A stretch of DNA of 55,790 nt from positions 2,213,705-2,269,494 of the forward strand of contig NZ_LR027558.1 of NCBI RefSeq assembly GCF_900605005.1. Reading direction: 5' to 3'. Below the pieces are notes generated by a model. That model saw only the letters and a program-made list of their open reading frames with translations. It was not told where the DNA came from and ran no database searches. The DNA is from Acidipropionibacterium timonense. GTDB lineage: Bacteria > Actinomycetota > Actinomycetes > Propionibacteriales > Propionibacteriaceae. Both the position numbers and the translations under genes were made by a program. This document shows, in pieces, positions 55,730 through 55,790 of the stretch (position 1 is the first letter of the stretch; each line of letters opens with the position of its first letter).

Positions 55730-55790
55730 GGCGTCGACCTGCCGGGGGGCCGGGCGGTGCGCGTGGGCAGGCGGGTCGTCTGGAACGCGG
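55636..55790. repeat. Terminal perfect inverted repeat (61-base arms), probable assembly artefact
   Basis: Arms 55636-55696 and 55730-55790 are exact reverse complements, separated by 33 bases, and the right arm ends at the last base of the window. The left arm lies in tilS coding sequence in frame. The inner arm ends contain the palindrome GTCGAC, which could prime a fold-back. A fold-back read or graph artefact is more likely than a natural palindrome. Confidence 0.9.

Noticed and set aside
55636-55790. Terminal inverted repeat as a linear-replicon telomere
   Set aside because: It lies within tilS coding sequence next to hpt, a core chromosomal setting, and the opposite end of the window carries library adapter instead of a matching repeat.

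Overview
The window is a very G+C-rich stretch of actinobacterial chromosome. The gene content points to the order Propionibacteriales, most likely Propionibacteriaceae: a ferrochelatase fused to coproheme decarboxylase (HemH-HemQ) beside hemA and hemE, a single lsr2, a disA next to radA, a ClpC with no ClpB-like features, and the tilS-hpt / ftsH / folE-folP-folB-folK neighbourhood. I cannot name the species. The window looks like a whole assembly contig. Bases 1-49 match an Illumina Nextera i5 adapter, and the last 155 bases hold a perfect 61-bp inverted repeat that looks like a fold-back artefact inside tilS.

Layout. 62-4160 (minus): asd, then an overlapping operon of a TIM-barrel sugar isomerase, proline dehydrogenase and a CPBP membrane protein. 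4315-7556 (plus): a VOC protein, radA and disA. 7569-19329: a haem biosynthesis supercluster. hemA and hemH-hemQ run left from a short divergent promoter region, and hemE-hemY-hemC-hemD-hemB-hemL-mutY run right, mostly with start/stop overlaps. The set fits the coproporphyrin-dependent haem route. 19391-27422: a mixed region with an FxLYD protein, a two-component system, a P-loop kinase-like protein, rhomboid, an SDR epimerase, a DHA2 exporter and a DUF2891 protein. 27440-30482: a visibly less G+C-rich accessory patch with a PIN-like protein coupled to an XRE/ImmA protein, a DUF1801 protein and a DUF3883 nuclease-like protein. 30848-36224: clpC, lsr2, an orphan NuoD-like protein and a coiled-coil membrane protein. 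36287-46708: the DUF3180-folK-folB-folP and folE/ftsH blocks, split by an envelope-protein block (pseudopilin-like protein, lipoproteins, OmpA-domain protein).

46896-55024 is the most interesting part. It is a LacI-controlled sugar locus wedged between ftsH and hpt, genes that are usually adjacent. Its genes encode a single-domain D-arabinose-5-phosphate isomerase-like SIS protein, a ribokinase-like PfkB kinase, a DUF2961/GH172 furanosidase, a CUT1 ABC importer without its ATPase, a LacI regulator and a frameshifted five-bladed-propeller glycosidase. Together they suggest import and intracellular hydrolysis of a D-arabinofuranoside (or a similar alpha-D-fructofuranoside), followed by D-arabinose to arabinose-5-phosphate to ribulose-5-phosphate.

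A second theme is transcription. At least 17 genes have a TANNNT-like -10 box ending six or seven bases before the start codon, so they are probably leaderless. Two diverged copies of a palindromic extragenic element, a palindrome with MITE-like ends and two short tandem repeats mark the intergenic DNA. I see no tRNA, rRNA, CRISPR array, transposase gene or integrase.
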